A stretch of DNA of 64,000 bases from Salinispira pacifica (GCF_000507245.1 NC_023035.1:3701570-3765569); one strand, 5' to 3'. Shown: positions 17,601 through 27,023, counted from the first letter of the stretch. Numbers and translations: made by a program. Notes: generated from the sequence alone by a model not told the origin.

Positions 17601-18891
17601 CTGAATTCACCGCCTCACCCCTGCGGACAAAGAGCATAATAATCATGGCTGCCGCAAAAAATACCGAGGCGAAAATCAACAGCGCAACATAGCCCCCGGG
17701 CCGTTCACCTCCCGCTGTGGCAAGATCCATTACCCCTCCGCCCAGGGGAGGGGCAACAATATTCGCCGCCTGGGAAAAGAAATAATACAGCCCTGTGTAC
17801 CCGCCCACTTTTTCGCTGACAGTCATATCCACAACCATGGGAAGGGAGTTCACATTCACCATGCTCCAGAACGCCCCTGCAAAGGCGAAAAGGATGGCCA
17901 CCGGAAGAAATGTGCGGAAAAAGACTGCGGTAATCAATAGCACTATCAGCATGAGAAGACCGAAGGTGATGGTACGTCGGCGACCGAACTTGCTTCCGAT
18001 AAAACCGGCGGGTATGGCCATGATTATGAACATTGCGGAATAAAAACCCAGAATCAGGGCTCCGGTGCTTTCACTCAACCCCATATAAAATTTGGCATAA
18101 CTGGTGAAAAAGGTTTCCACCGTGTTAAACCCCACAAACCAGAGAAAAATGGCACTTAATGTAAAAAGAAGACTCTTTTCCCCTTTGATCACATCTCTGA
18201 GATTGTCTTTCAATTCACCCAGGGATTTTCTGAAGGAGATATTTTTCTGCTGGGCTTCCCCCCGGTACGGCTTATCTTCCCGGATAAACAGCACCACCAG
18301 CATGCTTGCCGCAAACATCACTGAACCGCCCACCACAAAGGGCAGAGCCGGACTGCTGTCGTAGAGCGGCTTACCCCCGAAAAATACAAGGAGTGCCCCG
18401 ACGCCTCCCATGAAATTGATAATACCGTTAGCTTCACTGCGATGTTTTGACGGGGTGATATCCGGCATCAGGGCTATCACCGGACTTCTGAACAGAGCCA
18501 TTGAAATATTCATGAAGATGATGGTGGTCATCATCAGCCCCAGGCGTTGATACGAATTTGCAATGGGGATGAGAATGAAAAAGATTAACGCAAGAGGTGC
18601 TCCGATCAGAATATATGGCCGGCGTTTGCCAAGGGGACTGCGGGTTTTATCGCTGAGAGCACCCAGAAACGGCAATAGCAGAATGGCCAGAATATTATCG
18701 AAGGTCATGATCCCGCCGACCAGCGTGAACTTCAGGTTAAAGCTGTCCCGGAGAAATACCGGAACATATGCGTTGTACATGGACCAGATTATTGAAACAC
18801 CGAGAAAACCAAAGCCCAGCAGAAACATTTTCTTCTTTCTGAACCCCAGCTCTGAGTTTCCTGCACCTTCACCCATCATTGTTTCTGACAT
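17593..18891 (-). CDS. MFS transporter of the GPH/SLC45 sugar type
   Basis: A 433-residue major facilitator. Helix 2-3 is followed by GALSDKTRSPLGKRRPYILIG, split here only by the family's usual D-K-T-R...G-R-R-P pattern, which is typical of glycoside-pentoside-hexuronide and SLC45 sucrose carriers. The start at 18891 is supported by a GGAGG site eight bases upstream; the frame is open further to 18969 but that part is polar and lacks a site. The 8-base overlap with the GDPD gene suggests a shared uptake-and-hydrolysis job. The substrate could be a sugar or a glycerophospho compound. Confidence 0.82.
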   Translation of the reverse strand: MSETMMGEGAGNSELGFRKKKMFLLGFGFLGVSIIWSMYNAYVPVFLRDSFNLKFTLVGGIMTFDNILAILLLPFLGALSDKTRSPLGKRRPYILIGAPLALIFFILIPIANSYQRLGLMMTTIIFMNISMALFRSPVIALMPDITPSKHRSEANGIINFMGGVGALLVFFGGKPLYDSSPALPFVVGGSVMFAASMLVVLFIREDKPYRGEAQQKNISFRKSLGELKDNLRDVIKGEKSLLFTLSAIFLWFVGFNTVETFFTSYAKFYMGLSESTGALILGFYSAMFIIMAIPAGFIGSKFGRRRTITFGLLMLIVLLITAVFFRTFLPVAILFAFAGAFWSMVNVNSLPMVVDMTVSEKVGGYTGLYYFFSQAANIVAPPLGGGVMDLATAGGERPGGYVALLIFASVFFAAAMIIMLFVRRGEAVNSDE

Positions 18892-18993
18892 TTCACCCGC
18901 CTCCTGATCATTTCTTCTATCCCTCATGCCGGGTGTTCCCGCAGGCCGCGGACGGTTGCGAAAAAGCACCTCAGCATGTAGGCTGTCAATTCA

Positions 18994-19081
18994 GGAGAAG
19001 TGCCGGAGTGGTCGAACGGGTCTGACTCGAAATCAGGTGTGCTGCTCGTCAGTACCGGGGGTTCGAATCCCCCCTTCTCCG
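18994..19081 (+). tRNA. tRNA-Ser (CGA)
   Basis: The 88-base cloverleaf has acceptor stem GGAGAAG pairing with CTTCTCC and discriminator G. The anticodon loop CTCGAAA sits between TCTGA and TCAGG. The anticodon CGA reads UCG. A long variable arm (about 16-20 bases) is typical of class II serine tRNAs, and GGTTCGAATCC forms the T-loop region. CCA is not encoded. It lies in the 264-base gap between the MFS and GH13 genes, both on the other strand. Confidence 0.95.
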
Positions 19082-19155
19082 AAAATGAATGTGTACGGCT
19101 CTGCCTGCTAACATCCCGGCAGATCCGTCAGTATACATCTGCTTTCATGAATTTT

Positions 19156-20472
19156 TTATGAATTCCCAACCCATATTTCAAAACCCCAGGGCTCAAGGCT
19201 ACGCTCCTGACCAATCTCCAGCGGGGTTGGTTCTCCTCCCTGCCACCAACGGTAGGTTCCCTGAACAGGACCATCGAGTATTTTACAGCTCTTTTTCTCT
19301 GAAGAGAAATTGAATAGTGCAAAAATCCGGTTGCCGTCTTTTTCCCGTACGAAACTGAAGACTGACCCGGGCTCAGAATTCACAACCTGGACCATCCTGG
19401 CCCCCCAGGGAGCATTCCACAGTGCGGGATTCTTTTTTTTCAGCTGAATCAGCCGGGAATAGAAATCAAACATCCGGTCTTCTCTCCACTGAATGGGATC
19501 TTTCTCAAAAAACGACAGACGTCGCTCATTCCCCGCCTCCTGACCGTTATAAATCAGCGGCATCCCTTCACTCACAACAGATAACGCAATGGTTGCATCC
19601 AGAGCATCTCCGAACTGCTCATACTCTGTGCCCTCCCAGGCGTTTTTATCGTGGTTGCTGACGAACAGCATTCGCATTGCGCTGTGGGGAAAGGCTTTTT
19701 CATTCCAGGAATAGTAAATGAACAGGGACTGAACATCAGTTTTTCCCATGGCAATATGATGCATGGTTTCGTTCCAATGCCAGCCGTAGGTCATATCGAA
19801 TGAACGGTAGTGCAGATCCCTGGCCTCCCATTCCGCAAGGAGAAAAACCGGTTTTATCCGGTCCAGCTCCCCGCGCACCCGATCCCAGAAATCCGTCGGG
19901 ACAAAGCCCGCCACATCGCAGCGGTATCCGTCTACATCGAACTCTTTCACCCAGTATTTCATGGCCCGGGTCATATACTCTCTCAGCTCCGGCTGCTGAT
20001 AATCAAGCTCGATTATGTCATCCCAGTCCCACCAGGGCGTGGGCATGAACTCACCCTTCCAGTTTCGCATGTACCATTCGGGATGCTCATCCACAAGATC
20101 TGAATCCCAGGCGGTATGGTTCGCGACCCAGTCCAGAATGACCCGGAAACCTGAGTCATGGGCTGTGTGGATGAAGCTTCTGAGATCATCAGCTGTACCG
20201 AACTCGGGATTCACTCCGAAATAGTCTTTCACCGCATAGGGAGAGCCCAGAGTTCCCTTGCGGTTTTCCTCACCGATGGGGTGAATAGGCATGAGCCAGA
20301 GAATTTCCACCCCCAGACGTTTCAGCCTGGGAAGATGCTCAAGAGCGGCATTGAAGGTACCCTCCGGGGTGAACTGACGAATATTGATCTGATATATGCT
20401 GGAACTCCTGCTCCACTCCGGATGCCGGATCACGGCCAATGGGTTGGGTTCGTACCGCTGTGTTTTTGACAT
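19156..20472 (-). CDS. GH13 alpha-amylase-family glycosidase
   Basis: A 438-residue (beta/alpha)8 GH13 enzyme. The conserved regions are DWVANH (114-119), DGYRCDVAG with nucleophile D186, LLAEWE with acid/base E214, and VSNHD with D275. A short C-terminal beta domain follows. There is no signal peptide, so it probably works in the cytosol on imported maltodextrin, trehalose or glucans. The start ATG has an AAGGAG site seven bases upstream. The exact specificity cannot be assigned; short length and a compact domain B argue against a liquefying extracellular amylase. Confidence 0.9.
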   Translation of the reverse strand: MSKTQRYEPNPLAVIRHPEWSRSSSIYQINIRQFTPEGTFNAALEHLPRLKRLGVEILWLMPIHPIGEENRKGTLGSPYAVKDYFGVNPEFGTADDLRSFIHTAHDSGFRVILDWVANHTAWDSDLVDEHPEWYMRNWKGEFMPTPWWDWDDIIELDYQQPELREYMTRAMKYWVKEFDVDGYRCDVAGFVPTDFWDRVRGELDRIKPVFLLAEWEARDLHYRSFDMTYGWHWNETMHHIAMGKTDVQSLFIYYSWNEKAFPHSAMRMLFVSNHDKNAWEGTEYEQFGDALDATIALSVVSEGMPLIYNGQEAGNERRLSFFEKDPIQWREDRMFDFYSRLIQLKKKNPALWNAPWGARMVQVVNSEPGSVFSFVREKDGNRIFALFNFSSEKKSCKILDGPVQGTYRWWQGGEPTPLEIGQERSLEPWGFEIWVGNS

Positions 20473-20505
20473 GCTGTTACTCCTTGAACTGTATTTTCGG
20501 TCGCC

Positions 20506-21471
20506 TCAGCGTCCGTCTGGATGTGGTGCATTATTTCTGCGGGGGTTCACCCCGGGAGACTTCAGCAGCTGAGCAAGCTGAACTGCCAGCATGGCCCCCA
20601 GCATCAACCCTGCACCCAGCATTTGCCGCGGCGAAAGGGTTTCTCCAAGTATAAGCCATCCTCCCAGAGCTGCAAAAGCACCCTCCAGAGAAAGAATGAT
20701 TGCCGCATGGGCGGGATGCGCTCCTTTCTGCCCGACTATCTGAAGTGTATATGCCACGCCAACAGACATCACCCCGCCATACACAATTGCCGGACCTGCA
20801 TTCAGAATTGCTTCAAAATTTACCGGCTCCAGCAACAGTCCTCCTGCCAGACTCAACAATGCGGTAACCCCGTACTGAATAATCGATAACATGAGAACAT
20901 CAAATCTGGACGCCGCAAAGCCGATAATATGTACATGAAGGGCCCAGAAAAATGCGCTGAAAAATACCAGGAGGTCACCAAGAGCAAGCAGGTACCCGCC
21001 CTTTACAGAGATCAGATACAACCCGATTAATGCCGTACCTGCGGCGGCCCACGTAAGCGGTCCGGTCCTGGATCCCATGCCGATTCCCATAATGGGGACA
21101 AGAATTATATACAATCCGGTAATAAACCCTGCATTCCCCGCAGTGGTATACACAATACCGATCTGCTGGAAGGTGGAACCGGCAAAAAGCGCCAGCCCGG
21201 CTGTAATTCCCCAAAACCAGACTGACCGGGGTGAATTTGTCGCCCCGGCTGCTGCCGCCGGCTGCCTGCTCCGGCGCATCCGACCAACCCAATAAAGGGG
21301 CAGAAGAGTGAGAAGTCCAAGGCTGAATCGCAGCCCGTTGAAAAGCATGGGACCGATAAATTCCATGCCCACTCTCTGGGCTACAAACGCCAGGCCCCAA
21401 ATCAGGGCGGTGAGTGTGAGAATAAAGTTTGAAACTGTGTGCTGTGCATTCATCATCGCCAATGCTATCAT
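20506..21471 (-). CDS. EamA/DMT-family transporter
   Basis: About 322 residues with ten predicted helices in two EamA repeats. The first repeat holds ALIWGLAFVAQRVG, the second starts after about residue 160 and ends in the GxxLxLGA-like helix. It probably exports an amino acid or other metabolite. The start is uncertain: ATG at 21471 or 21453 begins directly before the first helix; the frame is open to 21648 but the extra residues are polar and antisense to the divergent DUF432 gene. Confidence 0.8.
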   Translation of the reverse strand: MIALAMMNAQHTVSNFILTLTALIWGLAFVAQRVGMEFIGPMLFNGLRFSLGLLTLLPLYWVGRMRRSRQPAAAAGATNSPRSVWFWGITAGLALFAGSTFQQIGIVYTTAGNAGFITGLYIILVPIMGIGMGSRTGPLTWAAAGTALIGLYLISVKGGYLLALGDLLVFFSAFFWALHVHIIGFAASRFDVLMLSIIQYGVTALLSLAGGLLLEPVNFEAILNAGPAIVYGGVMSVGVAYTLQIVGQKGAHPAHAAIILSLEGAFAALGGWLILGETLSPRQMLGAGLMLGAMLAVQLAQLLKSPGVNPRRNNAPHPDGR

Positions 21472-21515
21472 AAAACGCACACTATGAAATAATTGAAATA
21501 AAATATGGAGTACAT

Positions 21516-22280
21516 ATGGAACGTTTCTGGCAGGAACTGCACATTGACGATCAGCGGGAATATGAATGGCTCTTTTTTCAGACCCGCATTCGGGCATTGA
21601 AGGATGCCGATGAATGGCATATTTCCATTCAAAACCGGAAGGATTCATCCGCCCCCCCCCCCGGGGAGGATAACGTGGAATGGCACCGGTTCATCAGTGA
21701 CGGCAAAAATTCCAAACTCATGTTCACCCCCCTTCCATCGGATAAACCCGTACTGGTCAATCCCGAACAGGCGGTGAACATCCTCCCCGGCCAGAAAGCC
21801 CGGTTTTTCATCCGCATGCCGGTGTGGCTGGAAATATCTCTCTTCACTTCCAAACGCATTCCTATTCTTGAGGCTGCGCTTGAAGAGCTCACAAACACCT
21901 GGTTCGGAAGCTCTCTGGAGGGGTTCCTTTGCTATAAACTGAACACCCTTGCGAAAAGAGACTTCAACGACCATGACAACAGTCAGGTTCCCAGCATCAT
22001 AACTCCGGTACTCATTCGGAATGAATCCCATGAACTTCTTCCGGTTCAGGATGTATGCATACATGGGGAAAACCTCCGGGTTTACCGCGGAATCAAAAAC
22101 CTCTGGACCAATGAAATAGGTATTACTTTTTACGGCAATTCCCAGCCAAGCAAAGTGAGTTACGGGGACAAAAAACCCCGATTCGAAGAATTGCGGGAAG
22201 AAAGCAGCAGCCCCCGCATACGGGCAAAACAGGATATTTTAAGCAAGAGTTTCAGCTTCCTGAAAAATATCAGCAGCTAA
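21516..22280 (+). CDS. DUF432-family protein
   Basis: A 254-residue soluble protein resembling DUF432, a family commonly found beside mechanosensitive channels. The features seen are an N-terminal WQEL/EYEWLFFQ segment, a conserved centre (LEISLFTSKRIPI, TNTWFGS) and a C-terminal half with the GENLRVYRG segment. No catalytic motif is recognised. GGAG seven bases before the ATG fixes the start. MscS follows 66 bases downstream on the same strand, so it may regulate or respond to the channel. The family call is from memory of the pattern and is moderate. Confidence 0.65.
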   Translation: MERFWQELHIDDQREYEWLFFQTRIRALKDADEWHISIQNRKDSSAPPPGEDNVEWHRFISDGKNSKLMFTPLPSDKPVLVNPEQAVNILPGQKARFFIRMPVWLEISLFTSKRIPILEAALEELTNTWFGSSLEGFLCYKLNTLAKRDFNDHDNSQVPSIITPVLIRNESHELLPVQDVCIHGENLRVYRGIKNLWTNEIGITFYGNSQPSKVSYGDKKPRFEELREESSSPRIRAKQDILSKSFSFLKNISS

Positions 22281-22346
22281 TTGCCAAATAATTCGTACCG
22301 GCGGCTGAAGAAATCAGATTGATCAAATCAGATTGGAGAAGGCAAA

Positions 22347-23183
22347 ATGGAATCCATAGTAAAAGATCTGCAGAACTTTTTTACCCAGGGTGAAAAGCTG
22401 GAAACCCTGATTCGGGTGGGGCTGATTCTGTTCATCGGCTTCGTGATATTGAATATTATTAAATCACTCATTGTGAAAAGCATACGGCAGAAAGCATCTA
22501 GCCAGACGGTGATGATCACCCGGAAGCTGATATTCTACAGCGGCGCATTCATTATTCTGTTTATGGCACTCCGGGAAGCAGGACTGGATCTGAATATCCT
22601 TCTAGGAACCGCCGGTGTTGCGGGTATCGCCATTGGTTTTGCATCACAGACCAGCGTGTCCAACATCATCAGCGGGGTGTTCCTTATGTCTGAAAAGACC
22701 CTTGAAGTTGATGATATCATTCAGGTGGGAGACAAGACCGGCATTGTTATGTCCATTGACCTGCTGTCAGTAAAAATCAGAACCTTCTCAAACACTCTTA
22801 TCCGCATCCCCAATGAAAAACTGATAAACAGCGAAGTGACGAATATCACCCGGTTTCCCATCCGCCGTCTGGATATCAATCTCCTCATTCATTTCGATGA
22901 AAACATCACCAGAATAAAAGATCTTCTGTTGGATCTTGCAGAAAAAAACTCTTTCTGTCTCAGCAATCCGGAACCCCTGTTTGTGAATAACGGCTATGGA
23001 GAACATGGCATCAACATCTTCTTCGGCGTCTGGTTCGAAAAACAGGATTTTCTTAAGCTGAAAAACAGCATTCTTCAGGAGATTCAGGAGCGGTTCCAAG
23101 AGCATGGAGTTCATATTCCCAGGCAGAGCCTGGAGCTGTACACCAGGGAGACAGGAAATGATCCGATACGTTCAGGCACATGA
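22347..23183 (+). CDS. mscS: Small-conductance mechanosensitive channel, MscS type
   Basis: A 278-residue channel with three N-terminal helices, the glycine/alanine-rich pore helix (LLGTAGVAGIAIGFASQ, about 88-104), the beta domain after it (VDDIIQVGDKTGIVMSID) and the alpha/beta C-terminal vestibule. It opens on membrane tension to relieve hypo-osmotic shock. A GGAGAAGG site precedes the ATG. The last 26 bases overlap the YciO-like gene, so translation of the two is coupled. Confidence 0.93.
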   Translation: MESIVKDLQNFFTQGEKLETLIRVGLILFIGFVILNIIKSLIVKSIRQKASSQTVMITRKLIFYSGAFIILFMALREAGLDLNILLGTAGVAGIAIGFASQTSVSNIISGVFLMSEKTLEVDDIIQVGDKTGIVMSIDLLSVKIRTFSNTLIRIPNEKLINSEVTNITRFPIRRLDINLLIHFDENITRIKDLLLDLAEKNSFCLSNPEPLFVNNGYGEHGINIFFGVWFEKQDFLKLKNSILQEIQERFQEHGVHIPRQSLELYTRETGNDPIRSGT

Positions 23184-23799
23184 CCCGGATGACCGGGTAA
23201 TCACCCACGGCGCAAAAATACTGGCAGAAGGCGGACTGGTGGCATATCCCACCGACTCCAGCTGGGGCATCGGATGTTCAAGCGAGTCAAAGGCAGGTCT
23301 TGAGGCTCTCAGCAGGCTGAGGGAGGACAAACGCTCGCAGTTCTCCCTGATTTGCAGCGATGTTTCACAGATCAGCAGTGTTTCCAATCTGGATACCACA
23401 GTGTTCAAGATCATCAAGCGGCACATTCCCGGCCCCTATGTTTTTGTGCTGGATGCCATTAAGAAGATTGAAAAGAAGATCGCTGTCAAACGCCGGGAAG
23501 TGGGGATCAGGGTACCTGACCATCAGGTTCCCATCAGACTGGTCCGGGAGCTGGGAGTCCCCGTGTTTTCTCTCACTGCCAGCAGGGATATGGTGGACGT
23601 ATACAGTGAAGAACCGGGTTTTGCCGAAGAAAAGCTCTTCGAAGAAGGGTGGGAACTTGAGGATATCCCCGGCATAGATCTGATCATCGACTCGGGTGAA
23701 AGTCTGGAACGCAAACTCTCAACCGTTGTCCGCCTGAGTTACGGTTTGACCCGGCTTCTCAGACAGGGAAAAGGGACATGGGATGAAGAGGATACCTGA
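23158..23799 (+). CDS. YciO/YrdC/Sua5-family protein
   Basis: A 213-residue YrdC-fold protein. It has PTDSSWGIGCSS (the family KxR...SxN nucleotide/bicarbonate pocket in YciO form), REDKRSQFSLICSD and a PGPYVFVL segment. YrdC proper makes threonylcarbamoyl-AMP for t6A on tRNA; the YciO branch is a weaker or different enzyme, and the motif set here looks YciO-like. The ATG at 23158 has GGAG upstream and lies inside the end of mscS. The hairpin at 23800-23826 directly follows the stop. Confidence 0.85.
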   Translation: MIRYVQAHDPDDRVITHGAKILAEGGLVAYPTDSSWGIGCSSESKAGLEALSRLREDKRSQFSLICSDVSQISSVSNLDTTVFKIIKRHIPGPYVFVLDAIKKIEKKIAVKRREVGIRVPDHQVPIRLVRELGVPVFSLTASRDMVDVYSEEPGFAEEKLFEEGWELEDIPGIDLIIDSGESLERKLSTVVRLSYGLTRLLRQGKGTWDEEDT

Positions 23800-23826
23800 A
23801 AGGCCCTGACCGGCGGTCAGAGCCTT
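23800..23826. terminator. Stem-loop between convergent genes
   Basis: AAGGC-C-CTGACCG and CGGTCAG-A-GCCTT form a near-perfect stem with a two-base loop at the junction of the convergent yciO-like and lipoprotein genes. There is no long T tract, so it may act as a weak two-way terminator. Confidence 0.5.
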
Positions 23827-23837
23827 CTGCACGGTAA

Positions 23838-24305
23838 TCAGTACACGGTTCCTTCTGCACCCCCCACGGTGAAGCTGAGAATCTCATACAGATTCTTGTT
23901 TAACGTATTCGGTATCAGAACATATACTTCCTGTTTTTCATCAGATACCGGATATGTTACCGATACGGGAATAACCGTTGCGTTGAAACCCTCACGTTCT
24001 TCCTGGGTAATGTTTTCAGTATCAATACTGTAGCTGATACCTCCGCTGTCGCCCTCAAAAGCGGTGCTCAGTATATCCCCCGCTTTCAGCTCGTCCCGGT
24101 TACCGTTGGCAACCGAAAGATATGTGTACATATTGTCCCAGTTCCCCGCCTTGGCATCGTCCAGAAAGGCTTCCACCGTTTCCGTTGCCGTGCGGCTTTC
24201 AGAAAGGTTTCCGAAAAGATCGCATGAGCCGAGCAGCAGCACTGCTGCCGAAGCAAGAATAACAGCTGCCCGAAGGGCAATGCCCGTTTTTTTTAATGCA
24301 TTCAT
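23838..24305 (-). CDS. Putative lipoprotein, unknown function
   Basis: A 155-residue protein with a lipoprotein signal: a hydrophobic stretch ending in the lipobox LLGSC (Cys at about residue 28). The mature part is acidic and resembles small periplasmic NTF2-like/DUF4878 proteins (AFLDDAKAGNWDNMYTYLS), a fold built from one helix pair and a curved sheet. No catalytic residues are recognised. A GGAGG site lies seven bases before the ATG. It is separated by 52 bases from the FecR gene upstream on the same strand and may be co-transcribed with it. Confidence 0.7.
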   Translation of the reverse strand: MNALKKTGIALRAAVILASAAVLLLGSCDLFGNLSESRTATETVEAFLDDAKAGNWDNMYTYLSVANGNRDELKAGDILSTAFEGDSGGISYSIDTENITQEEREGFNATVIPVSVTYPVSDEKQEVYVLIPNTLNKNLYEILSFTVGGAEGTVY

Positions 24306-24357
24306 ATGAAGACCTCCAATTGATTCCTGTTGCGATTATACAGCGCCATGCTGCACA

Positions 24358-25386
24358 TTAAATGTCCGCGTCTGTAAGATAGCGAATCAGCCGCTCCTCA
24401 TAGAGGCGGGTGAATTCACGATAGGCACTTCGAAATTCTCCGGGCAGGGGTTCACCCCAGGCGCTGGTGCGCTGATGCACATAGAGACTGCTGACAACAT
24501 GACGGCGCAGGTTCACAGCAGAAAGGGCATAATAGCGGTAGTTCAGCCCGTGATGGAGGGCCCTGGTTTTTAAAGGCTGATATTCCTGCTGAACAATCTC
24601 ATCGGCCTCATCTGTCGCCCCTTCTTCTCGAAGCTCAATCACCATATCCCCCAAACGCTGAAGTTCCGCATCCGCTTCCCGGTAGGAATTCCAGAAATGT
24701 TCCGCATTATCCAGATACTCCATCAGAAGGCCGGTCATATCCGACAGCGTTTTCCCGGGATTCTCAAAGGCCGCCGCGTCCGCCTGGGTTCGCCAGTCGG
24801 TAAAGTTTATTTCATCCTCCAGCACTGCGAACCGTTCACCCAGACCCCGGTCCAGGCTGACTTCAACGGCTTCCATTCTGGAGAGGTTCACTCCGGCGGA
24901 GCCGGCACGTACTTCCACCAGTCCGTCGCTGATGACGAACAGTGACCGTCCGTCTGTGCCCGAAACCACAGTGAATTCTGTTCCCCTGATTCCGGCAACC
25001 GCATTTCCGCTGCGTATACGGGGCTCCTTTCCTGAAAGACGGTCAAAACGGAACCCCACCTGCCCTTTCACAATGGAGAACACGGTTTCCGGTTCCGAGT
25101 CCCCCAGCATGGCATTCTGAATACTGAAGGCGGTATCTGGCTGTACGGTTACCACCGATCCGTCACCTACTTCAAGCTCACAGAAACCGTCCAGTCCGGT
25201 GATTATCACATCACCGGGCTTCAGCCGCATACCGAAATCAGCAGGTATGAGTTCACCGGCGGCGGTTTTCACATCCACGCTTCCGTCAAAGAAAATAATA
25301 TCGGCATCGGTGGCCCAAATAACCTGCCAAAGGGATTGGGTGATAAGTAATATGGTAATGAGCAAAAACAGCTTTCGTCTGTTCAT
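24358..25386 (-). CDS. FecR-domain periplasmic protein
   Basis: A 342-residue protein with a signal peptide (LITILLITQSLWQVIWA) and a FecR domain at about residues 28-190 (DGSVDVKTAAGELIPADFG, LKPGDVIITGLDGF, NAVAGIRGTEFTV). The remaining C-terminal part is helical and charged. FecR domains without an anti-sigma membrane anchor occur in many secreted proteins and bind or sense envelope ligands. The start overlaps the stop of the preceding lipoprotein by four bases (ATGA), so the pair is coupled. Confidence 0.82.
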   Translation of the reverse strand: MNRRKLFLLITILLITQSLWQVIWATDADIIFFDGSVDVKTAAGELIPADFGMRLKPGDVIITGLDGFCELEVGDGSVVTVQPDTAFSIQNAMLGDSEPETVFSIVKGQVGFRFDRLSGKEPRIRSGNAVAGIRGTEFTVVSGTDGRSLFVISDGLVEVRAGSAGVNLSRMEAVEVSLDRGLGERFAVLEDEINFTDWRTQADAAAFENPGKTLSDMTGLLMEYLDNAEHFWNSYREADAELQRLGDMVIELREEGATDEADEIVQQEYQPLKTRALHHGLNYRYYALSAVNLRRHVVSSLYVHQRTSAWGEPLPGEFRSAYREFTRLYEERLIRYLTDADI

Positions 25387-25844
25387 TCCCGTACCTCCCC
25401 GAAGCCGAGAATACGGGCTTCCGCCTTCCGTGAACGATCCATCACAATTACCAGTTCACGGTTTTTCCAGGAATAAAAGACCAGTGCATCCCTGTCGGTC
25501 ACATAATTTCTGAACCACTGTTCTGCCTCCCAGCTGCTGCTGAAATAGCGGTGGGAATCCTCATCCACGATGGTAATTCTGTTCAACTCCGCACCCTCGA
25601 ATTCCAGAGAGGAGAGATTCATCCACAGTTCTTCCACAAGCCCCGGGGAAACCAGTATTTCCGTTTCGAACAAGAACGGTCTGACCGTCTGCATGGAAAG
25701 GTATTCGGTATCGCCGCGATCCAGGGCCAGAAAAAACGAATCGGTTTCCTGTTGAACCCTCTTCTCGCTGATGGTGGCACAGGATGCCAGCATAAGAATT
25801 CCCAGCATGAGCAGAACCATGCCTGCATTTCGGTAAATTTTCAT
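25383..25844 (-). CDS. Putative lipoprotein, unknown function
   Basis: A 153-residue protein with the lipobox LASC (Cys at about 22). The mature part is predicted alpha/beta, with VQQETDSFFLALDRGDTEYLS resembling the start of an NTF2-like domain, as in the lipoprotein at 23838. No Shine-Dalgarno precedes the ATG. Instead TATTAT lies six bases upstream with a TTGAAA -35, so the transcript is probably leaderless. It is the first gene of a lipoprotein-FecR operon. Confidence 0.7.
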   Translation of the reverse strand: MKIYRNAGMVLLMLGILMLASCATISEKRVQQETDSFFLALDRGDTEYLSMQTVRPFLFETEILVSPGLVEELWMNLSSLEFEGAELNRITIVDEDSHRYFSSSWEAEQWFRNYVTDRDALVFYSWKNRELVIVMDRSRKAEARILGFGEVRE

Positions 25845-25850
25845 ATTCTA

Positions 25851-25878
25851 ATAATAGTCCCTGTTTACGGGATTTCAA
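25851..25878 (-). promoter_or_regulatory. Promoter TTGAAA-16-TATTAT for the lipoprotein-FecR operon
   Basis: A sigma-70-type pair, TTGAAA (25878-25873) and TATTAT (25856-25851), has a 16-base spacer. The -10 ends six bases before the ATG at 25844. The spacer contains the short inverted repeat TCCC-GTAAACA-GGGA, which may be an operator. Confidence 0.6.
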
Positions 25879-25946
25879 GATGCCTGGGACAAACTCTCCG
25901 GAAAGAAGCTCTTTTCCGGCCGCTCAGTGCCGCACAGGGCGGCACA

Positions 25947-27023
25947 TCAGTCCCGAGCAGCTGTTCCGAGTATTTCAGAAAGAATATCCGGTCTGTCGGT
26001 AATAATCCCGTCAACTCCCAGATCAATCAGATACTTCATGGTTTCCGGATCGTTTACCGTCCAGTAAAACACAGCCAGATTTTTTCTGTGGGCGTCCTGT
26101 ACCATTCTCCTGTTGGCAAGGTTGGTATAGTACATATCTTCATCAGGATCATAGCTTGCAAGAGCTCGGCGAAGGGGGGCGGGCAGATTCTCAATAATCT
26201 CCCGTTCGGCCGGATAAATACGGTCTTTCACCGGCAGCATTACCGCCGAGTATTCGGGAACAAGAAAGAAATCCAATGCCAGTGCACTCAGTACACTGAG
26301 AGTGAGCGTTTCACCGGTGGCTGCTCCGGTGGGGATCTCCCCGCCGCTGCGTTCCCGGAACTCCCGGATTACCTGATCATCAAAACTGGCGACGATCGCC
26401 CGGTCCTGCATTGAATACTTTTCGATCAGTGTTAAAAGTTCAGCGGACGCCTCTTCAGCCCGTGAGGAGCCGCTTGCATCAACGGTATCCTTCAACTCAA
26501 GTATGTAGTAGCTGTCGGGAAATTCCTGAAACAGATCTTCCAGCCGGGCGGGAATCATCTGATCTGAAATTTCATCCGGCAGGGAAGAGAGATCCGCGAA
26601 GGGCCTTTCACCCCGGGGGTTCACAAAGTTCGCTGCGAAGTTATAGTTCTGCAGTTCACTGTATTGCAGATCTGCCAGCTGAACCCCCTCCACCCCGGTG
26701 GTTGCTTCAATATCCAGGTCATGATGGGTTACCAGCACCCCGTCTGAGGTGAGCACCAGATCAATTTCGAATGTATCCCAGCCCCGGGCATAAATCTGCC
26801 GGTAGCTGTACACGGTGTTTTCCGGGAACAGTTCCTTGGCACCACCGTGGGGCACAATATGAGCACTCCCCGATTCCACCACCCTCATCGGATTGGTCCC
26901 GCCCCCGCCGGGGGCGACGGGGAGAATATTCAGCAGCAGGACCGCAAGTATCAGCCCTGCTGCCGATGCCGTAATTATAAGAATCACTTTCATGATGATT
27001 TTTATGGTCTGTAGAGTAGACAT
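25947..27023 (-). CDS. Glycerophosphodiester phosphodiesterase, membrane-anchored
   Basis: A 358-residue protein with an N-terminal membrane segment (about 10-35), then a GDPD domain. It has HGGAKELFPENTVYS, DTFEIDLVLTSDG and VTHHDLD for the metal site and acid-base pair, and a C-terminal YWTVNDPETMK...GVDGIITDRP segment. It would cleave glycerophosphodiesters outside the cytoplasmic membrane. The ATG at 27023 has AAGGAAGG seven bases upstream. The group II intron ends only about 20-50 bases before this site, so the gene now either reads from the intron's promoter context or from a promoter within or near it. Confidence 0.88.
   Translation of the reverse strand: MSTLQTIKIIMKVILIITASAAGLILAVLLLNILPVAPGGGGTNPMRVVESGSAHIVPHGGAKELFPENTVYSYRQIYARGWDTFEIDLVLTSDGVLVTHHDLDIEATTGVEGVQLADLQYSELQNYNFAANFVNPRGERPFADLSSLPDEISDQMIPARLEDLFQEFPDSYYILELKDTVDASGSSRAEEASAELLTLIEKYSMQDRAIVASFDDQVIREFRERSGGEIPTGAATGETLTLSVLSALALDFFLVPEYSAVMLPVKDRIYPAEREIIENLPAPLRRALASYDPDEDMYYTNLANRRMVQDAHRKNLAVFYWTVNDPETMKYLIDLGVDGIITDRPDILSEILGTAARD

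Noticed and set aside
25551-26414. 287-codon open frame on the plus strand
   Set aside because: It spans two real minus-strand genes and has no domain or ribosome-binding site.
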